Assembly: GCA_000499405.2 (NCBI GenBank)
Contig: HG738138.1
Coordinates: 17,777,119-17,841,118 of the forward strand
Reading direction: 5' to 3'
Length of the DNA stretch: 64,000 nucleotides
Source of the DNA: Onchocerca volvulus
Lineage: Eukaryota; Nematoda; Chromadorea; Rhabditida; Onchocercidae
Numbering within the stretch: position 1 is the stretch's first letter; each line of letters starts with the position of its first letter. Below the pieces are notes generated by a model. The model ran no database searches. It saw only the letters and a program-made list of their open reading frames with translations, and was not told the origin of the DNA. A program made the position numbers and the translations under genes. Below are positions 47,484-62,078 of the stretch, piece by piece.

Positions 47484-47934
47484 TCATGATATATTCTCAT
47501 TAACTTTTAGCCATTGATACAATATAGTTTTGACATCGCCTTTGAGCTTTTTTGACGTTATAGCTTTCTTGACAACACAAAACTGTATCTGAAAAATACT
47601 CTCACATTGGCTATATTTATTTCGATTGTATTTTTCAACATCATAACATGATACATTTGAGATTTGGAACATTGTTTTCATCGTTTCTTCCATCATCTCA
47701 AAGTACTTAGTTCGTTGAAAGTTAAGTGATCGAAATTACTTATTTCTGACTGCTGTTCAGATATCCAAAAAAGATATATTATAATTTTCTTCAGATTCGA
47801 ATGTAAGTTTTCAGGAAGTCCTTTAATGAAATCAGATTCTGGCCATTAAACAACGTCGAAGACTTCCTCTGCATTAATTCCGGTAATTCCCAATCGCATT
47901 TTAAAACTGGGTTGGACCAGGCTGTTTTGATATT
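47484..47934 (-). pseudogene. Decayed BEL/Pao-type retrotransposon gag fragment
   Basis: Reading the minus strand, three short open pieces in different frames follow the order of the conserved gag region (DUF1759) of nematode Pao elements. They are WELPELMQ with LFNGQNLISLKDFLKTY (about 47895-47800), HSNLKKI just after in a shifted frame, and KLKGDVKTILYQWLKVNEN (about 47550-47490). The spacing fits but stops and shifts separate them, so no protein can be made. No protease, reverse transcriptase or long terminal repeat was recognised nearby. Identification rests on motif order only and is moderate in confidence. Confidence 0.45.
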
Positions 47935-48090
47935 CTGCAGTGGCCGGCGTGCACATAATTTTCTAATTTTAATGCTTAATAATAGAATTGTTAATTTGTT
48001 GTTTAAGACTGTTTAGATGAAACACATCAGTCGCACGAAAGAACTAATTAAACATTAGGATGAATTCATAAATTGGACGTTCTCTTGACT

Positions 48091-49914
48091 TGAAATTGCT
48101 GCGATCATTCCAGCATTCTTCCCTAACGTAACTAATCGCTTTTGCAGTAGCGGAACATCGAATCATCAATATAAATCCAGTGCTATATTTATCGCAAAGG
48201 AGGACATCTGATCTCGGTCATGGGTATAAATCATCTGTTATTTGACTAACTTATTTAAGTCATCTCGCTAATTAAATTACCATTAATATGAGTCTCAGAT
48301 TTTACGGAAAGCAAAATTCATCGAGACCGAGAACCGAAAAGTGGTTTAGGTAGGCTATGTTGTGGAAGGAGGACGTAAGAAGTAGGGATAAAAAATCCAA
48401 AGAAAATTCGATTTAAGAATAAAATCTGTAAAGTAAACGAAAAAGTTCTTTATCGTTTTTATATCAGAATTTGAACTGAATACAAGTAACGTACATTGAA
48501 GACTTCTTTTTGAAAAAGTGAGTGACAAATTTGATGAATGATTGTAAGTATTACAGTGTATCAATCGTCACCAAAAAGATAAATCTTATGCACTGGCAAG
48601 ATTGATAACAAATTACTCAAATACTGATAATAAACATGGTCATTTGTGGTTTAAGTGAAGACAACCCAGGTAAAATTAAAAAATGCAGACAAAATAAAAC
48701 TATCGCCGATTCTGCAATATGAAAAATATAGTGGTAATTTACAAAAAATCATTATGTCCTGATTTTGCGAGTTCGAAAGCGAATTGGAAAAAGTGCTGTA
48801 TATCTGTATAGTAAGATCCTTTATCTTTTATAGTTGCAAATTCGGAATTTCAGGGTAACTATTTTTAGACAGTTGCTCTGAAACTTATAAAAAATGAAGG
48901 ATCTTATCATACATATAAAGCACCTTCTCCAGTTCACTGAACAGGTTTCGACTACTCTCACAACTGCCGTTATGATGGAGAAAATATGACCGAATTTGAA
49001 AAAAGCTTTAAAATTTTAAACAAAAAATGACGTACTGGAAGGAATAACATTATTCAACAAATGTGAAAAAAGAAAACTGCACGAATCTGCGTCCATCATT
49101 TTAAAAAAGAACCAAGCAAACTCTTCAAAAAATTGAACTAAAGATTGGCTTCTCACACATGCAGAACCGGAAAAGAGTAGGAGTTATTTTAATAGAAAGG
49201 TGAAACAAAATGAAGTCATTACAGACATACATAATGTGTCTTCTTATTATAAAATTATTCAGGTTACAAAATATTTAAAATTCGCTGAAATCTTTTCTCT
49301 ATTTTGCAAAACGAAAAATGAGTGAATACACCATATCCCGAAAAGACCCCTGAAATGAATAATTTGAAAATGAAGAAAATACCAGTGATGACTGGTCATT
49401 CAAAAAGTATTACACAGAAGATGAAAACGACAAGTGAATAGTAAAAGAAAATACTGAGCTAGAAATTGGCAATAAAGAAATTTCGCAAAAAAGCTTAGAA
49501 ATGATAACAACGGATATAAACATCAATCGTTGAGAAATTCCGCGGAAATATTATTATAATGATAACACAACCATCAAAATAACGAAAAAAAATAAGGAAA
49601 AGATTAAAAGTGTAAACAAGACAACTCTGGGAATTACCATTTAAAAAAATAATGATATTGTACAAAATGTATAATTGGGGTTAGCACATCGTGAGATGCA
49701 GAAGGCAAGATTTTTGTAAGAGAATTAATAAAGGCATTTTAAGAAATCGAAAAGTTGTATTCGTACTATTGGGTTTCAAAATGCAACAACGTAACATTGA
49801 TTTTTTTTTACCTGACGAAGATGATATGCTATTCAAATTTGAATTTACATTGATAGTTAAATAAGTACTCAAGTTTGAATTAAAATGTATCACAAAATTT
49901 CTTCTCTCTCCTGC
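48091..49914 (+). repeat. Left arm of a 1,824-bp inverted repeat
   Basis: 48091-49914 is the reverse complement of 56957-58780 along its whole length; both arms are exactly 1,824 bp. I noticed only two substitutions by eye (48578 and 48581), so identity appears above 99%. The outer boundary lies at TGAAATTGCTGCG, the inner one at CTCTCCTGC; sequences diverge abruptly outside. There is no obvious target duplication and the ends are not inverted copies of each other. Inside, short protein-like pieces broken by stops suggest an old decayed coding sequence, for example NEENTSDDWSFKKYY near 49370-49415. An internal snap-back (about 48775-48945) has two related arms of roughly 70 nt. Confidence 0.93.
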
Positions 49915-50192
49915 ATGCAAATTTCATTTTAATTGAAATCGCTAATCTCATTTGAGTACATCTGATGTTTGAAAAATCTGCCACGAAAAAATCTGACAGG
50001 AAGCTAACTAAAGATCAACATTTAGTTTCCAGATCTTCTAGGACAATCCTCTCTTCCTGCAATGCAGACTTCTCAGCGAATTTGGCAGTGAAAGCTTGCA
50101 AATTGCATCATTTTATGCATTTATTGCACGCTATTAAGTCTTGCTCTGTTTAATGAACGAGGAATCAATATCAACTGACATCTTTTTGTGCG

Positions 50193-50197
50193 AAAAA
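50193..50197 (-). terminator. RNA polymerase III terminator of tRNA-Arg
   Basis: Five T on the minus strand (AAAAA on +) start four bases after the tRNA's last base, as expected for pol III termination. Confidence 0.8.
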
Positions 50198-50200
50198 TGG

Positions 50201-50273
50201 CGACCTCGGCAGGAGTCGAACCTGCAATCTTCGGTTCCGTAGACCGACGCGTTATCCATTGCGCCACGAGGCC
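50201..50273 (-). tRNA. tRNA-Arg, anticodon ACG
   Basis: The 73-nt minus-strand sequence begins GGCCTCGTGGCGC and folds into a full cloverleaf: acceptor stem GGCCTCG / CGAGGTC with one G-U pair, anticodon stem TCGGT / ACCGA around loop CTACGGA (anticodon ACG, read as ICG), and T arm GCAGG TTCGACT CCTGC. Box A (TGGCGCAATGG) and box B (GGTTCGACTCC) match pol III promoters. The body closely follows the metazoan tRNA-Arg(ACG) pattern. No intron. The three bases after the discriminator happen to read CCA. Confidence 0.96.
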
Positions 50274-50602
50274 AATCACCATATGCATACTGCAGAATAT
50301 TATTAATGAGTTCAACTCTGATTGATTGTCTTCGATCGATTACATTACTGTCTCAGAACGGGACCAATCCCCGATGATCCTTTCTTTGCAAATGAACTAT
50401 GCTGGACGCTGGAATTGCATGGTGAACTAAGGTATGACGTCAGAGCTGCGTTATTTAGCGGCTACTGAAATATAGACCAGTTCTAGGTGTATGTGCATTC
50501 CATTCATGTGGTAACTTTCGCGTCCGCTGCGCTTTCTACTTCTTCCTTTCCAACAATCGCAATCTTTTATTATATTCCTCCCTAGATGTACGTGACTTCA
50601 TG

Positions 50603-50831
50603 GAAATATTCCAAATTTCAATTAAGTAGAATATTTGTAACTTGACGAAATTAAGCATGACAACAAATTGACGCAACAGTTCGGAGTTCAGACCAGTTCT
50701 TGTGTATATCGAACAACTATATTGATCCGAATTCCGAAATGTGTTGGTCTAAACTCTGAACTGTCACGTTCACTGTGTTTGATTTTAATAAATTACAAAT
50801 ATTTACTTAATCGAAATTTAGAATACTTTCG
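50603..50831. mobile_element. Foldback / MITE-like element
   Basis: About 90-100-nt imperfect inverted arms run from GAAATATTCC at 50603 to GAATACTTTC at 50831. The inner parts CAGTTCGGAGTTCAGACC (50679) and GGTCTAAACTCTGAACTG (50745) pair best, and AATTAAGTA... / ...TTACTTAAT pair further out. There is no coding sequence. The size and structure suggest a nonautonomous DNA element; no target duplication was clear. Confidence 0.6.
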
Positions 50832-50968
50832 CGCGCATATGTAAGCTTTCGTACATAAGAATATATGCTTATAGAATTATAAAAAAAAAAAATCGTTGGT
50901 GTGCATCCTGACGTTCTTCTGCTTGTTTTAATCATAATCTTAAAAGTTATATTAATTTAAGGGGTTAT

Positions 50969-51105
50969 ATGTCCCGCTGTCGACGTACCCATCGCATGGT
51001 CATCAAGAAGTAAGTTTATTTTGTCATTAGAGCCAATTTAATTTATTGTCTTGATATATTTGAGGAAATTGTTATTGGCATTATTTATATCAAATAATAA
51101 TAACA

Positions 51106-51173
<68 letters not shown>

Positions 51174-54100
51174 TAATAATAATTAATAATAATAATTAAT
51201 AATAAATAATAATGATAATGATAATAATAAATAATAATGATAATGATAATAATAAATAATAATAATAATAATAATAAATAATAATAATAATAAATAATAA
51301 ATAATAATAATAATAAATAAATAATAATAATAATAATAATAATAATAAACAATAATAATAATAATAATAATAATAAACAATAGTGAAAACTTTAAAAAAT
51401 TTCTGTGAATTAAGTAAGCAGAAAGTAACAATTTGATTGAATGCTTTTATTTTTTGAAACTGTAAAAAGGTTATCTTGATTTAGAATTTTGTGGATCAGT
51501 TGTTATTATGTTCCACTTAGTATTTTTACTCCAAGTTTTAGTTCGTATGCGTTTGCTGTGGCATCAGATATGAATTGATAAATAATGAAACTTTGCTTAT
51601 GTGCATTTTGTTTCAAAATATGCTACAGTTTGTGGCGAATAAGCAGCGAGGTTCTAATTACCATTTTCAAATGGATTAATAGAAGGCATATTTATTGATA
51701 TCCTATGTTTCGTACATTTCAGAGACGATTTCGATGTTGCGAATAGATCCGGATCATTAATGAAAACAGATTCCGATGAAGTAATTGCTTTTAATGATGA
51801 TGAATCTATGAGTTTTATTGACTATGAATAGAAAAGTGCTCAATATTTTTTACTTCATGGTAGTTGTCATTAATATATTAAGTATTTCGACTTCTTTCTC
51901 TTTCTTATGACACCAGAACATGGTACTGATTACGATTTACGGCTAATACGAATTTTTTATTATCTAAGTGATATATACCAGTAGTTAAAAAAAAAAAAAA
52001 TTCTGGTTTTAGGGATGTTATTCGGGCGAAGGTGGTCTGACGAATGGTAATAATGATGCTGATGAAGAAGTGTCGAGCTTTTTTGCAAATCAAATTCTAG
52101 GCAGCATTTCTAGATTGCTCAGTGCAAATAATCCAACAGGTACCTTACTTTCTTCTGTATTTTATAGAGTTGCAGTGTGTCTTAATTTTTCCAGTGGATC
52201 GAAAGCTGACATTTTTCCCGTTCTTACCGACCACAAACAATTAACATACCATTTATGTCAAATGATCCATTTTCAGATATATCATTTGATTATATGTAAT
52301 TATTTTATGTTCTGATCTATTATTATTGAAAAATACTGCTATTTAGATGGGAAACGTATCGCCTCCACAATCGATAACAGTTCTGAGAATGATGAAATGC
52401 CGAGCGTTTTTGAGAACATATTCAATGAGCATGTTGAGGTCAAATCTTTCATTGTAATTCTGTTAGTTAATAGCTGATCAATATGATGTTGTTGAGAATT
52501 TATAGATTTTATGTGCGTGTTCATTAATTTTTATGTCCCAATGTTATTGTGCAAATTGCTGTTTTTTATATCAAGTTAGACTTAATTTAGATCCATTATT
52601 CCAGAGCCCGTTTAACGAAACAGGAGTGAATGATTTAGATGGACCAAAAGCAAAGAAAGCACGTGATGATTTGGGCAACGCAAGAGGTATTCTTTAAATT
52701 AAATATAACTTATCTCTTGTATGAATTAGCTAATATACTGATTAGTAACTTAACTTGATACGACCTTCCCACTTATTTCCTTTTTTGTATCATGCACAAT
52801 GCGATTCCAATATCTCCTGATTTCGACCGCGTATTGACATATATAATCTTGGAGAAAAAAAATCGCAAACGTATTCAATAATATGACATTCTTTTATGCC
52901 ATTAAAAAGTTATACTTCAGGATTTTTTGTATAAAATCTTAGTACAAACTTTGTGATATTCTCTCAAAATATGTTTAGAAGATTGGCCGACGAAGGAATC
53001 GGGAAGTAGTATGACAATTCCAATGCCGATGTGTATCCGTTTAGTAGAATTGTACAGAAGATGTCGAGGTTGTTTTTTTTTTTTTTTATTTTTTTAATGA
53101 ACCTTGCTATTTTGTTTGGGGTATCTCTTTCGCAATTATATGCTGTCATGGGGGATTAGAAGTCACGTTTCTCCAAAATTTATCATATTTAATGAAGTTT
53201 TTGAAGCCAGATATTGAAGTTTGAATTGAAATTTTATATTGTGTATTGATTACAACATTTTCTAGCATTCCTACGAACATTTAGTCAGAAAAAGGAAGAT
53301 CGTAAAGCACGTCATCAAATGTGGGATGCAATTGATGCTCGCCTTTATGAGGAATTTGGAATTCATTCTGGCGTGAACAGATTAAAAAAAAAAATACAGA
53401 ATATACAGGCTGGGGCTCGAGGGAAAATCGAAGCTCTTCGGTTAGTATATTTCTTCATAAAGAATTTACTGAATGTTATTTTGTCATGAAGACAAAAAAA
53501 AAAGGGGGTTTTGGATTTGAAAAATCTTATTTCTCCAATTTTTCAGACGAGAAACGAGTAGTGGTATAATACCGCAAGATACGAATATTAGATTCACTCC
53601 AGCAGAAATGGAAATGGTTCGAATGCTCTATCAAAATGGCGATAAAGTCCTAAATACGGTAAACGAAAACAATGAGCCTTTTTATATGCAACTGGAAGCG
53701 CTGATGCGACGTGAAAATAATGAAAAGAAAATCCAGTTACATGAAAATGGACACACAGGTGTGTTATTTTTTCTCATCGGTGTACCTTGGCATTCAGCAT
53801 TAATTAAAGTTGTTTTCATTTAAATGTTCTGAAATTAATTGGTTTTTAATATACAAGTCCATATAGTTCCAGTTTTTCTTTCACTAATAGGTAATCTGTT
53901 TTGAATCATCCTGCATTTCATTACATTGCGATATAGCTTTGGGATACAAGAAGTTTGTTGTTCAGTGTTAGGAGAAATGAGAGGGATAATTCGTAAAGAA
54001 GTCACATTGAAGAATCAGTAAAACTTTACCAAGCTTTTAGTTTGCTTCCTCTCACATAACTAACTTTCAGAAAGATCGCCGCCTTCATCAAATGCAAAAT

Positions 54101-55974
54101 CAATGATCTATCCACAAATGTTAATCACCCAAGCTACCCAGAATGGTATATTTTTATAAATTTCATTCCTGTTTTCTATTTCTGATTTTTTCATTTTGTC
54201 TTTTGAGCATAATTTTGCACCTTAAATATTTTTAATCCAAAAAGTCAGAGTTCGTTTGCTTACATTGAATTTAACCGAAGAATACAAAGTGATATAGTGA
54301 TGATAATATTTGCTATACAATTGATTTTGCTTACTTTATAAGTATTAAATACTTTTGAATTCTTTTTAGATATTCAGTAGAATGATTCAGATTTTAAGTG
54401 TTTATTATAATTCAATGTGTTTTATTTTTATATGCTAGTTCTACACGAAATTGTTCGTTTCTTACAGTACATGCACTTTTATAATGGAATTATTTCAAAA
54501 GACAGCACATTTCCCTATAATCCTTCGATTAGTTGTTAGTGACTAAAAATGTAGGTCATTGTCTGGAGGGCTACGCACTCTTTTAAGTGCTCGTTCAACA
54601 TTGTTAAATAAGGACAAGATAATGTCGAAGTAAAATTTATTTCGAGGAAATGCATTAAAAAATTCTAAAATCAGACATGTCGATATTTGTGTTCAGGTAA
54701 TAAGAAGCATATGTCACATGTTACCAAAGAGTCACCTGCATTGTTCAACAGCGTAAGTTGTATAGCAGAACCAAAAAATTCTCCGGTAGGCAACTTGATT
54801 CATTGATTTTGACTTGTTTTTATCATCTTTGAATTTGGCATTTCCGCATCGTTCGACTCTTACATGACCATATATAAGATATAGCTTTATTTTGACTTCT
54901 TTGATGCTAGCTACCAAACAATCCTGTCTAATTCTTCCGCTGATTAAATTTTGTGCTGCATTTGGTAATTTCTTCTTAGGTAGTTTAGTAATTCGAAAAG
55001 TTGTTGAATTTCACATTTGAAACAGTAATGTTTCGTAATTATGTAATAATTAGTTCAGTTTAATATGAAAATTTTTAATAAAATTAAAGCATTCAATAAG
55101 TGTACATTTTAGATTGTAAGTTTATTTTCCAAACCATTTGATGTTCTTTCTGCTGCTGCGCATTTCCCTAAAACGGATCCAGTTCCAAGCAGTAATGGAG
55201 GACATGAATTAGCAGTTATGACTGAATTGATTACAAGACAAATGAATGTTTTGAAGGTTATCATATTTTCTGTTTCTGAAAACGTCCATATTGCTTTCCT
55301 TTCACTTTTCAAAGTCATTCATATGAGCATTATATAGTAAGAAATAAGATTCTGATAATGAGTCTTATTCTTCTTTACTGATCTATATTATGTCTCAAGG
55401 GACCGTATTTTTTCCTGGTTGTATTTATGTTGTTTTCAACAGAGTATTTACCATTGAAAACTTGGCGCCATTTATCTCATTCTTTTAATTTCTGTTGAGT
55501 ACTTCTATATTTAATTTATTCCTAATTTTCGGAATCCATGTTCATGAACTTTTTCAAGTTTTAGTACTTTGTGTTCTTATTCATCTTAACAACTCTGAAG
55601 ACAAACAAGAAAATTATGATGGGATTTCAGTTCTGATTTTCGTAGTTTATTCGTATTGCATATTAATTGTATCATGGTCTAAGAAAATTTTTGATAATGG
55701 CCATGTGAACAATTATTTTATTCATCTTTTGTTTACTGTTATCTTCGAAAATATATAAAGTGCAACCGCTTTCGTGTTTCAGCGACAGGAGGAGCTTCAG
55801 CGTCGTGCCGAACTTCTTTTTGAGCAGCAATTGGCACGTGAATCGAAAATTGTCGATAGTATTGCGTCGCTTACTAAAGCTGCATCCCATCTCGAACAAA
55901 TTGGAGAATTTTTGCTTAATACTTGTCGCTACAGCAGTGTTAATGGTGGCACATTTAGCCCAAATAATTCATAA
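50969..55974 (+). CDS. Myb/SANT-like DNA-binding nuclear protein, 12 exons
   Basis: Exons 50969-51009, 51723-51780, 52013-52139, 52347-52438, 52605-52686, 52979-53068, 53266-53440, 53547-53758, 54071-54145, 54697-54752, 55113-55256 and 55783-55974 join in phase to give 447 aa. The start MSRCRRTHRMVIK is short and basic. An acidic N-terminal third contains a possible NLS (GPKAKKARDD). The central part (about residues 170-290), with FLRTF, KARHQMWDAIDARLYEEFG, NRLKKKIQNIQ and a following TPAEMEMVRMLY stretch, resembles zeste/Myb-SANT-like trihelix DNA-binding regions. The C-terminal exon is a predicted coiled coil (RQEELQRRAELLFEQQLARE). It is probably a transcription regulator; targets unknown. 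The entire gene lies between the two arms of the inverted repeat. Confidence 0.82.
51091..51381 (+). repeat. Imperfect AAT microsatellite in intron 1
   Basis: About 290 bp made almost wholly of AAT units with occasional single-base shifts and GAT variants. It lies in the first intron of the Myb/SANT-like gene. The long Leu/Ile/Tyr-rich frames on its minus strand are artefacts of the repeat. Confidence 0.97.
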
Positions 55975-56125
55975 ATTATCCATGCTGTTCTTAAAGGCTG
56001 GCTACGATCTACAGTCGTAAGAATTTGAATCATTAAAAAATTAGCCTGCATAAGATTTGCTTAATATAAGGCTTTTTTTAATTTGAATGTATTTTTGTTC
56101 TGTTAATTGGTGGACAGCAGTTTAT

Positions 56126-56166
<41 letters not shown>

Positions 56167-56167
56167 G

Positions 56168-56207
<40 letters not shown>

Positions 56208-56956
56208 TAAATAGGCGTTTTTGTTTTGAATCTCTCGTCTCTGATGTTGATTTTTTAATGCTGTTTTAAAAAAATATGTCTTGTAATTAAATAGACTATG
56301 AAATGATGAACTAATTTTCCAAAATTCTTCAAATTTATACAAGATCAGAATTTTCTTGCTTCTCTGTTCATGCTGCTAATTCCTAGTACTGGTTAATTTT
56401 TGCACTCCCAATATTCTTTTTTATGAGATTCTCGCCGTTTTAACTTTTTTTTTTCCTTTTTTTTTTTTTTACAGAAGGAAAATATATGATTCGAATATTT
56501 CATTTTTATTAAAACACTCTTTTTAGAATATTTTCCCATTATCTTTCAGTGAAATTTTGGAAATTTTATTCTTGATCAACATTTGGAATTTTATTTAACC
56601 CTACTTTTTTGATTTTTTGAATTTATTCGTTGTGCTATTGTGTCACTTCAGATAGCTGCTTTGAATGTCACTTATTGGTTTTGCAATCATGTTGCTCGAT
56701 GATGACCCACTTAAATTGGTTGTAATTACTTATCTTTCATTCTTAATGTTTACTTATTTCTTTTCTCTGATGATCTGAAGTGCCTTTTGTTCACTTTTTT
56801 AACTCTTTCTCAGAAATAATTTTAGCGCCTTCCTTGCCTTTGTGGTAATTAAAATTCTTTATTATTCTAACCTGACGAAGAAAATTTAAAAATTCTAATC
56901 TTCCTAGTTAGAATGTTTGTAATTTAGTGGAATTTAACCTCTCCTGATAAAGCGTA
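55975..56956. other. 3' flank of the Myb/SANT-like gene with long T-runs
   Basis: Contains two T-runs (56127-56161 and 56170-56206) separated by AAAAGGGG, and otherwise AT-rich DNA without a coding frame. It ends at the inner boundary of the right repeat arm. Confidence 0.7.
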
Positions 56957-58780
56957 GCAGGAGAGAGAAGAAATTTTGTGATACATTTTAATTCAAACTT
57001 GAGTACTTATTTAACTATCAATGTAAATTCAAATTTGAATAGCATATCATCTTCGTCAGGTAAAAAAAAATCAATGTTACGTTGTTGCATTTTGAAACCC
57101 AATAGTACGAATACAACTTTTCGATTTCTTAAAATGCCTTTATTAATTCTCTTACAAAAATCTTGCCTTCTGCATCTCACGATGTGCTAACCCCAATTAT
57201 ACATTTTGTACAATATCATTATTTTTTTAAATGGTAATTCCCAGAGTTGTCTTGTTTACACTTTTAATCTTTTCCTTATTTTTTTTCGTTATTTTGATGG
57301 TTGTGTTATCATTATAATAATATTTCCGCGGAATTTCTCAACGATTGATGTTTATATCCGTTGTTATCATTTCTAAGCTTTTTTGCGAAATTTCTTTATT
57401 GCCAATTTCTAGCTCAGTATTTTCTTTTACTATTCACTTGTCATTTTCATCTTCTGTGTAATACTTTTTGAATGACCAGTCATCACTGGTATTTTCTTCA
57501 TTTTCAAATTATTCATTTCAGGGGTCTTTTCGGGATATGGTGTATTCACTCATTTTTCGTTTTGCAAAATAGAGAAAAGATTTCAGCGAATTTTAAATAT
57601 TTTGTAACCTGAATAATTTTATAATAAGAAGACACATTATGTATGTCTGTAATGATTTCATTTTGTTTCACCTTTCTATTAAAATAACTCCTACTCTTTT
57701 CCGGTTCTGCATGTGTGAGAAGCCAATCTTTAGTTCAATTTTTTGAAGAGTTTGCTTGGTTCTTTTTTAAAATGATGGACGCAGATTCGTGCAGTTTTCT
57801 TTTTTCACATTTGTTGAATAATGTTATTCCTTCCAGTACGTCATTTTTTGTTTAAAATTTTAAAGCTTTTTTCAAATTCGGTCATATTTTCTCCATCATA
57901 ACGGCAGTTGTGAGAGTAGTCGAAACCTGTTCAGTGAACTGGAGAAGGTGCTTTATATGTATGATAAGATCCTTCATTTTTTATAAGTTTCAGAGCAACT
58001 GTCTAAAAATAGTTACCCTGAAATTCCGAATTTGCAACTATAAAAGATAAAGGATCTTACTATACAGATATACAGCACTTTTTCCAATTCGCTTTCGAAC
58101 TCGCAAAATCAGGACATAATGATTTTTTGTAAATTACCACTATATTTTTCATATTGCAGAATCGGCGATAGTTTTATTTTGTCTGCATTTTTTAATTTTA
58201 CCTGGGTTGTCTTCACTTAAACCACAAATGACCATGTTTATTATCAGTATTTGAGTAATTTGTTATCAATCTTGCCAGTGCATAAGATTGATATTTTTGG
58301 TGACGATTGATACACTGTAATACTTACAATCATTCATCAAATTTGTCACTCACTTTTTCAAAAAGAAGTCTTCAATGTACGTTACTTGTATTCAGTTCAA
58401 ATTCTGATATAAAAACGATAAAGAACTTTTTCGTTTACTTTACAGATTTTATTCTTAAATCGAATTTTCTTTGGATTTTTTATCCCTACTTCTTACGTCC
58501 TCCTTCCACAACATAGCCTACCTAAACCACTTTTCGGTTCTCGGTCTCGATGAATTTTGCTTTCCGTAAAATCTGAGACTCATATTAATGGTAATTTAAT
58601 TAGCGAGATGACTTAAATAAGTTAGTCAAATAACAGATGATTTATACCCATGACCGAGATCAGATGTCCTCCTTTGCGATAAATATAGCACTGGATTTAT
58701 ATTGATGATTCGATGTTCCGCTACTGCAAAAGCGATTAGTTACGTTAGGGAAGAATGCTGGAATGATCGCAGCAATTTCA
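56957..58780 (-). repeat. Right arm of the 1,824-bp inverted repeat
   Basis: Reverse complement of 48091-49914; see the left arm for content. It starts at GCAGGAGAGAG and ends at CAGCAATTTCA. Its outer end is 15 bp from the stop codon of a doubtful minus-strand frame (58795). Confidence 0.93.
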
Positions 58781-58794
58781 TAGAAATATCCAGT

Positions 58795-59663
58795 TTATGA
58801 ATCTGTTCTAATGTTTCCATGTCGATTGATTGTTTTTTCTAAACATTTTGACAACAAATCTTTGTTTGGGTGCAGACAATGCAAACGATAAGGTAGCAGC
58901 GTGATACAATCGTTTAGTCGTTTGGGAATCATATGTATGACGTATGTTCGGATAGGTGACAGACGTGACATCTGGTAAACTGCAGTGCTCGATGTAAAAA
59001 TGATTAGGAGACAATTAGAAGAAATGAGGCAAATGGAGAATATGATGAAGTGAAGATTAAATGCGGATTCGTTATCCATCGCGGAAACCAATATTGTTCA
59101 TGCTCACTTCTATTTGTAAATGATCGATGTTACCTGATTTTATCACAATAAGCAATGCTTCTTCCTCCATTATCACGAATTTCTGACTTGAAATACGAAT
59201 ATGTTTTTTGAAGTTTATTTCAGATATCGCTGATTAATTGATCAACAAATGTAAATAACAATAGCAATTAAGCAACAAATAAATTGGATAAAGGCATTAA
59301 TTTGTAATTTTTATCTGATTATAGATGGTCAGCGAAAAGGATTTCGCATTTTCGGCCGAGTAATGTTGTGGACGAAATAATTCCAGATTATCACAAAACT
59401 TGAAATGCTAAGATTCTATTTCAAATTGATGGAGAAGTAGCTTATCAAATTTTTTGATAATTACCTCGCGATTGTAGCGGCTGATTTTCCAAAATAATTC
59501 CAAGTGACGAAATGCCTTCTGTGATGGATAGGTAGCTAGAGGAGGTTTCAGTATTTTCAGATTCTGTCACATTATAATGAATATAAATCTTTACAAAAGC
59601 AGAATAATATGGAAAACAGGAAATGTTACCAATTGGATTTCCATGAGATTGATTCATCATCAT
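58795..59663 (-). CDS. Doubtful gene, unrecognised
   Basis: Two minus-strand stretches look more protein-like than their surroundings. One is an upstream exon candidate ending near 59465 at a possible donor (CGAG|GTAATT), containing SENTETSSSYLSITEG and GIILENQPLQSR. The other is a terminal candidate in 58795-59000, where two overlapping frames are open to stops at 58795 or 58808. An acceptor GCACTGCAG lies at the head of the terminal piece, and one frame has the right phase. No domain was recognised and the middle is not resolved. It could be a decayed gene cut by the repeat arm beside it. Confidence 0.25.

Positions 59664-62078
<2,415 letters not shown>

Noticed and set aside
48355..49920. 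Minus-strand frames of 69-79 codons repeated at 56978-57190 and 58307-58516
   Set aside because: They match because they lie in the two inverted repeat arms, not because they are conserved genes; their composition is not protein-like.
51038..51431. Two overlapping minus-strand frames of 82-104 codons rich in Leu, Ile and Tyr
   Set aside because: They are translations of the AAT microsatellite.
56127..56206. Long T-runs as a poly(A) tail of a retrocopy
   Set aside because: No reverse-oriented coding sequence or target duplication flanks them; they look like simple homopolymer runs and may be partly sequencing or assembly uncertainty.
48091..58780. Reading the whole inverted-repeat unit as one large transposon (Polinton-like) with long terminal repeats
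   Set aside because: The spacer holds a tRNA and a host-type nuclear gene, with no polymerase, integrase or capsid coding sequence, and no target duplication was seen.
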